Shown here: positions 12,850-26,127 of the stretch, piece after piece
Layout: every line of letters starts with the position of its first letter
Position numbering within the stretch: the first letter of the stretch is position 1
Assembly (NCBI GenBank): GCA_000708835.1
Contig: DF237280.1
Location: 36,526 to 100,525, forward strand
Direction: 5' to 3'
Source of the DNA: Klebsormidium nitens
Taxonomy: Eukaryota; Streptophyta; Klebsormidiophyceae; Klebsormidiales; Klebsormidiaceae
Length of the DNA stretch: 64,000 nucleotides
Program-made: the position numbers and the translations under genes
The notes under the pieces: model-generated
The model's input: only the letters and a program-made list of their open reading frames with translations
What the model was told of the DNA's origin: nothing
Databases searched by the model: none

Positions 12850-14172
12850 TGCGGTTCTTTTGACATTCTTCAATGTTGCACTTTGTGAAGTGGCAAGCGC
12901 TTGTCAGATGATTGACATTGAAGTATGATTTTGTACAGGGAAGAACGCTGCATGGTGGATTTTTTGAATGTACATAAATGGTCAAGAACAGGCTTTCGAA
13001 GGCCATCCTGGTGAAGAGAGCTGTTGTCAAAAATGCTGGATTGAGAACGATAAGCTCGGGCCGCTTGTGCAGGCCATTTGTTTGTACGTACAGGGCTCGC
13101 GGTCGCCCAATGCGAATGCCAACGTAGTCCCAAATCGAGATGGAGGTGCAGAAGCAATCATTCTGCGCGGCTTATACGCACCTCAAGTTCCAAGAAAAGC
13201 GGTAGCTATAGTTCGTCGCGGATCATCCTTTTCCAATCCATAGGTTCACCAGATCCGGGTGCTGAATACGATAAACAGTACATGTTTTCCAGACGGAGGC
13301 CGGGCGCCTACATATAGCGGCTCTCGCGACACCGCATGATATTGATCTCCCCAAGCATGCATGGCAGGCGGCTATAGTAGCTACTAAGTTTGATTGCGGG
13401 CTTCCGCTGCATGACTCAAACTCATGGAGACGGCTTTGATGATCTCTCAACCAGAAGACGCGGTATCATATATCTGGCACGACTATGGACGTGAAAAGCA
13501 TGACGCCATGTCGAGAAGAACGTAGAATCCGCAGTAATGATTTGCACGGGCCAAGTTGAAAATGCAACGCAGGCGCCAGGCTTCATGCTTCCGCTGGTCA
13601 ATGTGTCTGATCGTGTAGCTTAACGCACGAACCACTGCATTGCTGTTCCGGCTAGCTGCTGTAGACAACATTCAAAACCTTTGTAGACTCAGATTGTTCA
13701 ACAGCCAATATGATCACCTCTTCAACTTTCGAAGCACATGCACGCTTTCGGTACCGGTTCTCGTTCATGATTGTATCAAGCGCTTCCAATCACGACGCCC
13801 TAACTGTTCATCCGCAGATGCCTCATCCGGATGTTCTTGTAATAGTACTCGCTTAAGCCGCCGACTGCCTCCGAATCACGCATGATGCGCCGGCATAAGC
13901 ACCTACCTCCTCTACCCCTTTCCTTTTAACCTACAAACAACATTCTCCATTTGATGTTACATGATCTCGTACCTTCGTTTCCGCAAAGACTTTGGCTACA
14001 TGTTGCGACACTTCAGGAATAGTAAGCTTCAAAAAAGTAAGCTCAAAACCAAACACATAAACCCTAACCTATTAGAACAACCTGTTCCGCACCCGTACCC
14101 ACCCATCCATCTACTCGTCCCAAGCTGATGATCTTACTATTCCGAAAGAGTCCTTGCTTCCCGGCTGCCGGT
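12850..14172. other. Tail-to-tail intergenic region, Sel1 gene / MYND gene
   Basis: 1.3 kb with no gene recognised. It should contain both 3' UTRs and polyadenylation sites. A GCATGCATG word lies at about 13356. Low-complexity runs near 13900-14100 lie close to the MYND stop codon. Confidence 0.5.
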
Positions 14173-17100
14173 CTACCCGGCGGCTTGCCTGCAGTACGGC
14201 TTGTGCAGCTTGTAGTGCGCGCGCTGGCACTCGACGCCGCAGTAGTACGGGATGAAGCAGCGCCCACACCGCCGCAGCTTATCCACGTGCTTCTCCTCCG
14301 CGGTGCTCTCACAGTTGGCGCAGAACTGCACTAGCTTCGGGTCGCCGGCCCTGTCCTGTAAGGAGCCACCGAAGTGTTTAGCTTTCTCAGCCGTGCAATT
14401 CGGAAGGCAGACATCACAGTCTCTCCAGATGGTCAGAACGAGATCCAAGAATTCGTCCAATGTTTCTGGGTTTGTATGCTTCGGAGTAACTAGGACCAGG
14501 CCAGTGAGCTCGGCCTGGACCGAAACAGCCTAGTATGTCGACATTGAGAAGATAGACAGCGGGGACAGCATAGCCGCTCCTCTCCAAGCCCTTTTCAAAA
14601 CGCCCGGTCCTCCTACTTCAGACGTTCATCTACCGTTCCCGCGCTCTCCTTTCGTAATATCGTTCTATCTACTCCTCTCGTCCCTGTTTCAGGATAATGT
14701 TTCGTGAAGGTGGGGAACACAGGACCCGATGCGATTGGTCTCGTTCGCGATGGTGCACGAACAACCGCATCAGACTCGTCAGATCGCTATCGCAACAATC
14801 CATCTTCGTTTGCCCGACTTGAGTCGTCTACGTGATGTCGAGCTGAAAGGTCGAGTCCGCCAACCGAACCAGGACGAAAATGAAGCGGTATTCAGAGGGT
14901 TGTTCAGACAGTCAGGTCGTGAAACAATATATCGCTATGATTTAAGTAAGTAGAGAGTGCGGCTCCGAACTTGCTCAGCAACCAAGAGGCTTCGCTCACC
15001 TTGGCAGACGCTCCCTCCTTGCTCCGTAGCACCACCTCTTCGAGCAGCCCTTCCTTCGTCAGTCCGCTTCTCTCTCGGGACGCCTCGGCAGACCGCAGAA
15101 CGGACGCGCTGCGCGACAGGATGACGTCGACCTTGCTCACGGTGGACGGCGTCAGCGCTGGCGTGCAGTTGCTGACGTCAATCTGGCCGAAGCTGGTCGG
15201 GCCTGGGTGCTCCGGCTGCAGGAATTGGTCGTCAGGTGACGTCAGCAATGGTATCACGCTCCGGCTGCAGGTATCTTCAAATGTTCAAGCACACGTGGTT
15301 AGACTAAAGAAGCAATGTGCTTGAACACGAAGTTCTGATGGATTCAGATGCAGACTTCTTGCAAGCTGTGGATTCGGGCCCTCATTATCTTGTCTGGCAA
15401 TCCGCACAGTCTGGTGCTTGGGAACAGGGAAAAGATGGGTGTCCAGGGGTCGCTACTTGGACCCTTTGGACCCTCTATTCCAATCAGAGATCGTGAACAA
15501 TCATTCACTTCAAAATTGCGCATGACCTCCGAGGATTGTTGTCAGATCCGATTGTAGCAGACCAAAGCACAATCAATGACAGCGTTCAGTCCTTGACATG
15601 CCAGGACGATGACGTGGGCGGGTGTCAACCATGAATATGGGCTCTTGTAACATTGTAAGAGCGCTTATACATGTTTGAGAAGACCCAGGCATGCAAGCTG
15701 CTTGAACTCGAGTTCCTTCCAAAGCCCAGAGAGTAATATTGGCAGCATCTTCAATCTCTGAAATGCGCACTACGGTTACGAATCGAGATGAAAGAGACCT
15801 CTTTGGAATATCAAAATGGCTGTTGGAAATTGGCTGTTGAAAAATCATCCACTTCAAAATTGCGCAAGACCGTCGAGGATTGTTGCCAGATCCGATTGTA
15901 GCAGACCCAAGGACGCAAGCTGCTTCAACTCGAGTTCCTTCCAGAGCCCAGAGACTAATACTGGCAGCATGTTCAATCTCTGGAAGCGGCACTACGGTTG
16001 CGAATGGAGATGAGAGACACCTCTTTGGGAATTAAGATGGCGGCTTACCTCCAGTGGCTTTGGATACTCCGTTCCATTGGTCAAGGCCGCACACATCTCC
16101 GGGCGGTCCGCACAGAAGACAGCATAGCGAACGTACTCTGGATCATACCTAGGGACAGAACGGAAGAAGTCAAAGAAGGAAGCCCAAGAGGGGATTGCAC
16201 CATAAGCGATGCTGCTGGACTCGCTGCACAATCGGGCCTTTCAGTGCTTTAGACTCGAAGTTTTTCTGTTGGATCAGGGATTCAGATGCATGTTTGTGGA
16301 GGTTATACTCGAGGCAACCTGAATAACAACGATCCTACCACAACTCTCATCTTTTGCTTGACCGCAGGACCAACGCTACTCGAAATCCACTTTTCTTTGA
16401 GGGCTGTTCATGTACGTTCATATGCTCACCCGATATACCGCAGCAGGCAAAAGAGTTGCTTGGCCATCGCTCTTGAGTGCTCCCATGCGCTCTCATGCCA
16501 GCGGCGGTGTGTCTCAATGACCAGGAATCGCGTGGTGGTTGTATCAGTAAAAACCAGCTCCCCATAGTCGCTCTCCCGCTTTGCTGCTCCCTCACAAACT
16601 TGCCAGCGCCAAAGCACACAGCAACGCTCGTTGTCGTTGTCGCAACTGCGCTTGACGGCCTTAACGCACTGTAGTCTCAGCTTGAAATTTGGATCGCCTG
16701 CCTGTAAAAGCAAGACTGGCAATAAATATTTAGTGGGCAAGCTTCATCAGCGGTTGCGGGATGTGTGTAGTGACCGGTCTAGACAAGGTTAGACAAGGGG
16801 AACCTCAAAAGCTTCTGATCTTAAGCACGGTGTGGTGTGAACTGTAATGCATGGATTCTTTGATCTACCCTTGGTGAAATGTGGACTCATGACTTACTGA
16901 GCAACCTCCTTTTCCTCATCTATGTCCAGTGGCCCTACAGAGATCTGATCATGCAACGGGGAATAAGGCCACCGCTTGCATTGCCCCTCTGTAGCAAGGT
17001 GTGAGGCAGTGACCCTCATGAGAACTATTTTCACCACTAAGAGTTTGCAGCCGAAGATTAGTGTCGTCCTTGCAAATTACCTCTGACAGACATGCTTGAT

Positions 17101-17562
17101 TTGCTGAAGACGTAATGCATTCAAAAGCACCTTGCCAAAGTTTTCGCAATCCATGACCACGCTCAGCAATGTAGGCAAGGCGTCCCTTCAGTCTACTGTT
17201 TGGAAAGTCCTTGACTTGATGGAATGTAGAGCAGCTGAACACCACACTTATAAGCTTCCAGTTGTGCTTGATTAGAAGAGAGTCATCCAGCAGAGCATAA
17301 CTTGCTTCAAAGGTAGCGGACATCCCAAATAAGGCTTGTTTATCGTTTTATCAGGTCACCAGGTTGGTCAGCCCACCTGCGCTTCCTTGGCAATCTTGTC
17401 CTCCACCATGCAACTGTAGACGCCCATTTCGCGCAGCTGCAAGATTCTGCTGGCGGCGCACGTCCCGCTCCGGTTGATCATCATGAAGGGGGAGAAGAAG
17501 GGCATCCCACCAAAAGCACTCGCAATGCCTTCCATACCATCCATGTTGGTAGCACGCAACAA
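14173..17562 (-). CDS. MYND-type zinc-finger protein
   Basis: 318 aa from five exons that join in phase: 17562-17377, 16701-16430, 16148-16049, 15215-15000 and 14355-14173. The C-terminal exon carries the MYND finger: CANC, then CGRC, YYCGVEC and a HYKLHKPYC tail, giving the Cys/His pattern that binds two zinc ions and usually docks proline-rich partner peptides. The preceding about 255 residues show no domain I can name. They include an acidic/aromatic segment (FLVIETHRRWHESAWEHS) and DPEYVRYAVFCADRPEMC. The start is the ATG at 17562; an in-frame ATG 18 bases downstream is an alternative. No SET domain is visible, so it is not an obvious SMYD methyltransferase. Divergent from the UGT gene, 450 bp away. 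Confidence 0.82.
15498..16040. repeat. Diverged partial tandem duplication inside a MYND-gene intron
   Basis: 15498-15566 matches 15840-15910 (shared CACTTCAAAATTGCGCA and CAGATCCGATTGTAGCAGAC). 15689-15817 matches 15911-16040 (shared CTCGAGTTCCTTCCA, GGCAGCAT and ACCTCTTTGG). About 120 bp between the two blocks in the left copy is missing from the right copy. The right copy ends nine bases from the splice donor of exon 16148-16049. Confidence 0.85.
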
Positions 17563-18012
17563 ACGTTGGGAGAATCACACCTTGTCCTCCTAACCATGAG
17601 ACTGGTCAGCTTGAAGAAATAGCTCAACAAAACCTCTCAAGGATTTTGAACATTGTGCTGGAAGATCTTCTGGCCTGCCTGGCTTGGGAAGGCCGCAGGA
17701 GAAGCGCTTGACGCTACCCGGACAGGCTTGCGCCGGCGGTTTTAGATCTGCATATTGCCTTCCGATTCTCATAGTCAGCTAGCGGAGCCGCCGTGATTAT
17801 CGCTTGAACTAATATGGACCATCCGATGAGCAACAGCATTGACTTGGAAACGTATCGTACGCTCATCGTTCCATTGCCGATTCCAGCGTGGCACTCCTGG
17901 GGGAGTGCGCAAAATAAGTCCTCGGACGCTTGCACAGCCTTCCATACATTAACACATGCTGAAACGCTTCAAATGCATGTGAATTCCGGAATCCTGCCAG
18001 GACTCGGAGAAC
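17563..18012. promoter_or_regulatory. 450-bp head-to-head upstream region, MYND gene / UGT gene
   Basis: Separates the two divergent start codons (17562 on minus, 18013 on plus). It must hold both promoters and 5' UTRs. No TATA box or named element could be assigned with confidence. Confidence 0.55.
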
Positions 18013-21000
18013 ATGACGGCGCCTGGGGCTGGTAGAGGCCAGTCCATGCCGTTGCCTTCCGTCCCATCTGGCACTCATCACCTACTCTTTCTCGCCTTCG
18101 GCACTTTAGGGGATATTCTCCCTCTTGCCAGCTTGGCGTGCGCTGCAGCCGACGCCAGTTTGCACATCAGTGTGTCCTTTGCAAGCCACGCCACGCATTG
18201 CTCACTCTTGGAGCAAATGTTTCAAGGCCATGCTATTCAGTTCAGGGGCATCGATAGTCGGCCAGTGGTGCCTGTGGAAGATCGAGATGTACGGGCCTCT
18301 CAGGAAAGCACTGCGTCAGGCCAGGTAAACAGTCATTCTGAGTTGATTGCTCTGGAAACAGAGTGGCAATCCAGGACCTCCTGATAGCACAATCATTGAA
18401 TCTTTCTGATTCTAAGCAATGATGTCGCGCTGCTGCAGAGCACTCACCCTGCTGCTTTTGCAATCCTCTTTGAGCAGCTGTGTGTCCATACTTTCTATAA
18501 GGGTCTGCTTATGCGGGTTCTGACAATGCGCCTTTGTTGCCCTTTCGTGACAGGTATCTTCCAGTGCTACAACAGACCCTCTGTCTGATGTCCTCTCCAA
18601 TGAACACCCAGTGTGTTGTAAGAAGCGCCGCATTGACTTTGTGGCACCACTTCAGCAGGAGCAGCCAGATGATGCAATAGCGGCTTCTATCCCAAGCTCG
18701 GCATCCCCCCTAAGTACCCAAGCGACTAGTGTTCCATCTGCAACTGATCCCGGCGAGCAAATACTCGCTGATAAGCCCCTGCTAGATTTGAAATGCACCA
18801 AGGCCACGCCCGGTAAGTTGATCGGAGGAATAAACTATGGAGCTCCTTTATTTCCGCAACCCGCTGCCACAGTCGGGGCAATAATTCAGCTGCAACTCAA
18901 AGAAAGCTGGGAGTTTGCAAGCGAAGCACTGAGCAAAAGGAAGATAAATGACACTGCCATGTTGGTGTTCAACCTCTTTGCGCTGGAGGCCTATCACATC
19001 GCGGAGCGCTTGGGCATACCCTGTTCAGCAGCCAGCCCCTACCTGATCCCCTATGCTCCGCCAGCGGGCTTTGAGCGCACGTTCCGGCGCCGGTGGCCAA
19101 AGCTGCACACGGCTCTCCAGGTGAATTGTGGGGTTGGAAGCTGGAGACAATGTTGAAGTGCACTGAAAGGAACTGCAACTGATTTATAAGCCCTCGTTAT
19201 GAATTTGAGTCCCAGTTTCAGAACAATCTCTAGACGATGTGACGCATTTGTGCGACACCGCAGCTTCCTGATTTGGATCAGGGCTTCTTTCTCTTTGATG
19301 AACACTTTACACCCATGTCTCTGCATTCCAGGCGGACTCCTGGCCCCCATCCAAATCTCTTCTTGCAGGACTCGTTGGCGCCGCAGGTTGGCTGGGCTGA
19401 GGTGGAGCACTGGATGTGGCCGCTGTTTGATGATGCACGATGGGGCGACTTTCGGGAGCGCACTCTGCAACTGCCTCGCCGACTGTGGACCAATGTGCGC
19501 CTGCCTCAGTAAGGACTGTTCATCGTCTACAAGTGAACAGGGTTGCAAAGCTCTTGGATGGATGCGTACTTGACAACTGCCAGGCCGCCAAGGACATCCA
19601 AATTGTGTTGTACACTTAAAGCCTGGTTGTTTCCCCCCCGAAACATTCGATGCTACTATTAGAAGAGGCAAGGAGTGAGCTTGGACATGCCAAGCTCACT
19701 GTCATCAAGCGCTTTGACATTCACTTCGCATATCCGCTCCTCAAACGCTCCCCACCTCTCTGCATGTTCCAGAGCCCCCCCTCTGCTTTACGGCTTCAGC
19801 GAGGCGGTGGTTCCATGCCCTGGCTATTGGCCGCGCACAGTTCGTGCCTGTGGTTTCTGGCCTCCTCCCCAATCCTGGGACGACTATCTCCAGGAGCAGA
19901 CCCCCAAAAGCCTCCATGAGTTTCTAGCGGCGAGCCGTGATGTGGCCCGTCCGCTTGTCTACATCGGCTTTGGAGCAGTCGGCAGGTGAGCTTGACAAGT
20001 TGCAGAAAAAGAGGGGCCCCTTTTGCCTTGGTCGAGGGGGCATGAATGTTGGTGTGTTGCGGGAGTGGCCTGCTTTGCCTGAAGGAAAAGAATATTGGCA
20101 GAAGTTGGGCGTTTGGGGCGTCTGTTCCGACGTCGCTTCGATCTGGAAACAGGCCCCAGGAGTATAAAGCAGGTGAAATAGGCGTTCTTTGCACCATGTT
20201 TTGAGGTTCGTCTTTCCCTGTTACTTTATCATGTGATTTTTCCGAGACGTGAAGCATCCGTCGGATCATCGGATGGCTGTGAAAAGATTACTGGGCATGT
20301 CTCAAAAATGTCCACAGAATTCGACGAGTGCTCCTGGAGCAAAGTATTCAGATCTTGCTGTTACGAGAATTGTTGCTTGCAGCTGCTTTTGACAGAACCT
20401 TTGCGTATCAGCTTACTGCTTTCAGCCTGCATCGTGCTTCTTCCCGCGGCAACAATATTTGGCAAGCAAGAATATTTGGCAGGGCGAACGCTCGCATGCT
20501 GACGCTATAGAGCTGCCACCGTTTACCAAACTCCAAACTTTGCCAAGGTCCAGTCTGCCCCCTGTTGTTGCAGCATGGGGTTGCTCCCCCCTGCGGAGCC
20601 GCTCATCTTATCTTTGCTGTCGGCTTTGGAGGCTGCCGACTTCAGCGGAATCCTGGTCACAAGCGGGTCGGCCTCTCTAGAGACGGAGCTTTGGGCAAGG
20701 CGGGACCGGGGACAGGGGTCGGTGGGCGCAGACACGGCCCAGAACGGATCTCAGGGTGGGCCAAAAATTTCCGCGCGCTTTCAATTGAAACGTGCTGCTT
20801 GCAAAGCTGATGGTTGAAGCTCTTCATCTGGCAGTGATCGAATCATCAAAAGTCTGCAGAGCTCAGAGCGCGGGTAGCTTTGGTCTCGCTGCCATAGGTT
20901 GTCATGGGCGTAGTAAACAACTGCTGGGTGTCCTGCTCCATGAGTGGTTATGAAGCCGCGCCGTCGTGCCGGAACCGAAGCTGGAATCGGCTTTCCCTTA

Positions 21001-21710
21001 TACAGAGGCGGGCGATACCGACGATCTGAAAGCGGGCGTTCTCCTTCCGGGGGGCCGCCTCCTCTGCTTGCGCGGCCCTGTCTCCCACCGCTGGCTGCTG
21101 CCGCAGTGCGCGGTGGCCCTGCACCACGCCGGGAGCGGAACCACCGCCGCCGCGATCCGCGCGGGGATCCCCCAGGTCACGTGCCCCTTTCTATTCGACC
21201 AGTTCTACTGGGCGGGGCTGCTGGCCTCCCTCGGTTGCTCTCCCCCGCCGCTCACGTCGCCGGAATTAGTGGCCGGGGGGGCGGCCGGTGTGAGTCGGTC
21301 GGTGGCAACGCTTCGGGCAGCTGTGGAACTACGGCCGGCGGCGCAGCGGCTTGCGAGGGAGGTGCAAAACGAGGTGAGCACTAAGTTGTGTCTTTCTTCT
21401 TGGACAATTATGAGGACTCTAATGTGGAGGTTCAATAGCGTACGGCATCTTCGACCTACTGTTGTGATGGATGTCAGGCTTGCGATGTGGCCCAGCAAAG
21501 TCGTTATCCAAGTTCGTAGCGGATGCTCTGGCCTTCCCACAAGGCGTTGCGAGGGGCCGCTCTATCATTTTAGAGTGAGCGAGTGCGGGTATTTGTGAGG
21601 CGAGGAAGCCTACGTGCCAGCTCCTCGAGTTTTCGCTACCGGCTCAGCCTAGGCTGCTTGCGCAGGACGGTATAGCGGTCGCGATGCCCTACCTAATCCC
21701 AAAGAATTGA
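18013..21710 (+). CDS. UDP-glycosyltransferase, sterol 3-beta-glucosyltransferase-like (GT1)
   Basis: About 612 aa. Exons: 18013-18324, 18554-19120, 19369-19508, 19773-19985, 20574-20717 (end least certain), 20956-21373 and 21666-21710. The N-terminal Rossmann domain opens with HHLLFLAFGTLGDILPLASL, the GT1/GT28 glycine-rich entry. WEFASEALSKRKINDTAMLV and the PCSAASPYLIPY region fit the acceptor-side domain. The C-terminal donor domain has PLVYIGFGAVGSMG and the UDP-sugar signature HHAGSGTTAAAIRAG followed by PFLFDQFYWAGLLASLG, as in sterol glucosyltransferases (UGT80/Atg26 group). The likely reaction transfers glucose from UDP-glucose to a sterol or other lipid hydroxyl; the acceptor is inferred. 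No PH or GRAM domain is seen, unlike fungal Atg26. A short exon between 19508 and 19773 could have been missed, because the usual LGLPPL-type segment is absent. Confidence 0.85.
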
Positions 21711-22848
21711 GGAGCTCTTGCGCCTGAGGCTGCCGTTGACGCCGCTCCTGGTCCGGAGCCAGGTCGTGACGAGCGAAAGACAAGCTGACTTGGTAGTTAG
21801 CAGATTCCGGTAAGCCGCATTGTTGCCGTGCAGAGAATGGGAAGGAAAACCCCTTGTCGGCGCTCTGTTTGTCATCCTCGTGGGAGATACTGTTTGGAGT
21901 GAACACTTGAAGGCTTTGCTTGTGGGTTATTGTATGTGTCTATGAAGAAGACTTTCGGTGACGCCTAAGGAGAGTGTCTGGATGTACGGACGAAGGTCGT
22001 TTGAAAGTCTGGCTTACTCTGTAGGACAAGAGTCTCGCAGTGCTGGATCACCATGATGTAGCATCTCGGAGCGCTTCGTTGCAAACTTATCTCCGAGGTC
22101 CTCATTTGCAGGGATCTAGCTTGTATAGCGGGTGCTACACAATCCTGTCCGGATGTGCAGTTGGGCCCAATTTCTAGGACACGTACGCCGGTCCGCCAGC
22201 CTGTTTTGATGCTGCTAGCTCGTATTGGCCCATATGTAAGCTGCCGTCACGAAATTTCCACGCACTGAAGGCACAGGCGTCCGAAAGTTGCGACAATAAG
22301 GGGCCAGGACAAGCGACTTGTGTAGCATGCTCCGTGGATCATCATGTATCAGTTATACAGCTCATGTGCAATAGTTGTGGGTCCGCATCAGAAACGGCCC
22401 TATAGGCGCCTGCATGGCATCTCAAGATCCGACGACAGCTTGCATTTTCCAATAAAGTGGTCACCGTTTTCGAATCCGACTCACATGCATGCAGCATCAT
22501 TACGATCTTGGATCAAGAATATCCGTGTACGTCTAGCTACCTCAATGATGCACTTGTCATGTGCATGCATAAATGCCTCCATGAAAAGGCGGGAGGGATA
22601 AACTGCCGACCATGCATGCATCAATCTGCATAAGTTCGTCTTCATTGCACACGACATGCATCAGGGCATACTTGCATAAACTTCGGTAACAGCTTGAAGG
22701 ACCTGGCATACGCAATTCTGACATGCAGCTGCTTCATGAGTCATGACGAAAGGCCGTGTCAAGAGATTCTTGGCAGAGATTCTTGGCTGGCAAATGCTTC
22801 CGACAATTATACCGTATTCTTGTAATTACGACACTGACAAGCGCCCGG
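21711..22848. other. Tail-to-tail intergenic region with dense CATGCATG words
   Basis: 1.1 kb between two 3' ends, with no exon recognised. TGCATGC or GCATGC words occur near 22327, 22484, 22564 and 22612, and further CATGCA words near 22411, 22652 and 22722. This is the densest cluster in the window. Confidence 0.6.
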
Positions 22849-25800
22849 TCACAGCTTGTGCTTCTGCTGGCCCTGCTTGTCGAAGTACTGCTCCTTGGCT
22901 GTTTCCAGGAACTCCACCTTATCTTGCTGCGGGAAGTCCGTCCGGTACTCCCAGTTGGGATGGCTCTTCCCCTGGCTGCCATCCAGCATGCGCCGCTCCA
23001 CGTCATACCCCTCGTACACATCATACACGTTATTGAAGCGGTCCGCAAACTTGATTTCGCACGCGAAGTTTAGAATGCGGCCCTCGAGGAGCTCGCGCAT
23101 GCGCCGCGTGGTGCACTGGCTGTTGAGGTGGTGACTGTGGAGCAGGTAGTAGGCCGTGTTCCACTTCCGGCGCCAGCCCTTTTGATGCATTACCATCACG
23201 TTCAGGACTCCGTACCTGTAAAGACAGGCGGCAAATTTCGCGAGTTCGTCAGTGTCGAAGGAAAGAGCATGCCACGCCAATTTGTAACCTGACTGATTCT
23301 TTGATTGGCCTGACGACGGGATGTGCAGAGACCAAAGGCGCCTCCTTTCCGGAAACGAACACACGGGATACGATGCTTCTGTTGACATCTGACCGACTGC
23401 CCATCATTTTGCGGTCGAAGAATGACGGCGGGGTGGCCGTCTGTGTCGTGTCACGTTCCTCGAATCTACGCGCTTCGTGGGCAGAAGAGGCTCGCACACA
23501 GATCCTTCTCGACACCCATGATGTGGCAGGTCAAACGCTGCCCAAAAGAAGCTTTGCTTCACTTGCTCGGCTGTAAGCTTGTAGAGTCGTTTTTCTGACT
23601 GGTACACGGCCCTCTCGGCCCACTGCGTCAGCTCCGACTCTCTCTCATTGAGCAGATTTAGGAGGGCGCCGGGGCGCCCTTTGGTTTGTCCACCCCGTCG
23701 CAGTACGGTCACCTCAATCACCTGGAAGTCGGAGACACGTCACCCGCGCTACCCGCTTCGACGTTTTCGACCCCAAAGAAGCAGGTTTCCCATAAACCTC
23801 GCTCAGAAAGGGGCAAAAACGGCAGCTTTTTTCAGAATACGGCGCTCACCTGTGCTTGACGTAGATCTCCCGCCCATCTTCGAGCCTGCCCTCCCATGCG
23901 GACGGCATCATGAAGCGCGTGTGCTCCAGCTCCGTGACCGTGAGCGGCCCCGCCCAGTCGTCCGCAAACCACTCCTCGTGCGGGTTCGCGCTGTCGTCCC
24001 GCAAAATCGAGTTGGACGTTTCGTCATCGCTGTCGTCGACGTCGGGGTACCGTTCGAAGACGAACTCGTCGTTGTCGTGGACGGCCTCCGGCAGCTTGGC
24101 CCTGAGGTTAAAGGTTGGTGAGTTTGGTTTGCCTTTCTTGCATTATAATCAAAAGGTCAAGCTTGATGAAAGCTACCAGGAAATCAAAGAATCCGCAAGG
24201 GAAGGCACCGCAACGATCAGGCGCATGGCTTCCTTTCGACCACAGCAAAACGGAAGGAGTGTCCGACATCCACCTGACCGTCCAACAATGTTTATGAAAC
24301 TGTCAAAATTCCTCACGCGCAGAGCAAGAAAGCACTGCCCGATGTTGGCATGGAGCCATAATCTTGGCACTGAAGTAAATTCCCATCAGTATAACACCAC
24401 AGCGACGACTCCGCAGCGCGAGGACAGGGAACTCGACCCCAAAAGTATATGCAATCCCCGTCTGCAACTACGCCCAGACGCAAGGTCCTACTATCGCCTC
24501 CTATGTGTTACGGGCCTGTAACTTTACCGACTTTTTTAAATTCTTTAAAAAGCCCTGACCTTTCCCACTGTAGATGATACAAGTGGAATCCAGCAAGGGG
24601 CTACGACCCACACAAGCCCCTCAGTTCAGAGATAGAACACAAGTAGTTTGCTGATCTAAGCACGCTATACCATCCGGAGAGTGGTCGCACCTGAACTTGA
24701 ACGGGTCCATGGACTGCGAGTCCCAGTTGTGCGGGTTCTCGACCTCCGCGTCGAACTCGTTGCGGTCCTGCCACGCGATCGCGTCGAGCTCCTCGGGCGT
24801 TCTGTCCTGGATTGCAACTTCGAGGAACACTTTCTTCCCTGAGCGGTCCGTGAACTCCTTCATCTCGGTGCGCTTCTTCATGTCGTCCTTGGCCTGGTAA
24901 GCCATCTTTTCTTCCATGCTCTTTTTCGCGGCTTTCACGGGCGCCTCCTCAAAGTCGAGGTCGCGTTCGCTGAACGGGTCCTCGCCTGGGGGAAAGCAAA
25001 GGGACCTTTGAGGGGGGTTGCAGACTTGGGGTGATCGCAACGAGAGGCTTGTTGAGGACTGGGGGGAATAGAGGACTAGAAAATAAAAGGAGCAAGAAGA
25101 AAGAACCTGCCAAGAAAGTGGCTGGAAGGGAATAATATAGCTCCCAGAGAATTCACATTGACACCGTCCTTGCCACGATACAAAGTTGGAAGACAAAAGA
25201 ACGGGCGATCCTGGTCCAGCAACACCTGCTGAAATCCTAGTCAGTTCCTGGGCGGCGTTAGTCAAGTCGGATTCCAGGTAAACAAACTAAAGTAGACAGA
25301 GAGTGTATGAGGACCACAGTTGCTATATGCAGTCCACCAGCAACGTAGAACTATTCTTCGGGGAGTCTTCAGGCAAGAGGCTGTGCAGATTTGCCTATGC
25401 ACCGCTGGTTAAATCAGGTTGGAAGGAAGGATGTGTCACCGCGGCTGATTGCATTGAAGCCAAGGGCTGCCTTCGCACCAATCCGTCAGCCAAGCAGGCG
25501 GAACCCCGTACAAAATGCCACTGAGGCGAAATGCAGCTGGCTGGCGGCCAACCAGACCGTACTCACTCACTGGTCAATTGCTCATTGGGTAAAGGTCCTT
25601 GTATACGCACGCAAGCCTGGTACACAACTTGAAAATGCATCACAATCCAAGTATCCTTTAGAGCATGTGCTTCATAGCAATAATTGCAGCAACTTTGCGC
25701 GCTCCGGAGAGGCAATCACGGCAGTCATTGTGCACCACTCACCGACATCGACCACCTCCATATCTAGCGGCTCGTCCGTTTCATCCTCAAGCGGCTCCTC

Positions 25801-26127
25801 CTCTTCCCGCTTCGGTCGCCCTTTTGCACGCACCGCCGTCGGCCTTCGGGCGGGCCCATTTGCAAACAAGCTCAAGCGACGTGTTAATCTTCGAGGGTGT
25901 GACGTAAACAACTGGCGTCTCCTATCATCCACAACCTCTGTAGGGCCCTTGGCTGCACAGACAGGGCTCAACAAAGCATGATTCCTCTCACTGCCTATGG
26001 ATGGGGTTCCAAGGAAGGTCGCGGTGGGGCACCATGACGTGGAGCAAAACTGAGAGGAGCTCTGGCGGTAAGCCAAAGATGAAGAAGCCTGTAAGCACTC
26101 TGCCAGCGAGCCCAATGCGGCCGCCAT
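22849..26127 (-). CDS. Plastid-targeted acidic protein, possibly PAP8/pTAC6-like
   Basis: Exons: 26127-25743, 24985-24691, 24101-23850, 23721-23563 and 23215-22849. The first exon starts with a Ser/Ala-rich, acid-poor presequence of about 60 residues, typical of a chloroplast transit peptide. A basic patch (AVRAKGRPKREEEE) with an acidic run follows. The middle contains KAAKKSMEEKMAYQAKDDMK, an acidic DDSDDE stretch and EEWFADDWAGPLTVTELEH. The last exons have LLNERESELTQWAERAVY and YGVLNVMVMHQKGW. From memory and unverified, this layout resembles PAP8/pTAC6, a component of the plastid RNA polymerase complex. Exon 23721-23563 reads as protein in its own frame, yet with canonical splice sites it does not fit the phase of either neighbour, whereas skipping it keeps the frame. 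Divergent from the alpha/beta-hydrolase gene. Confidence 0.6.
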
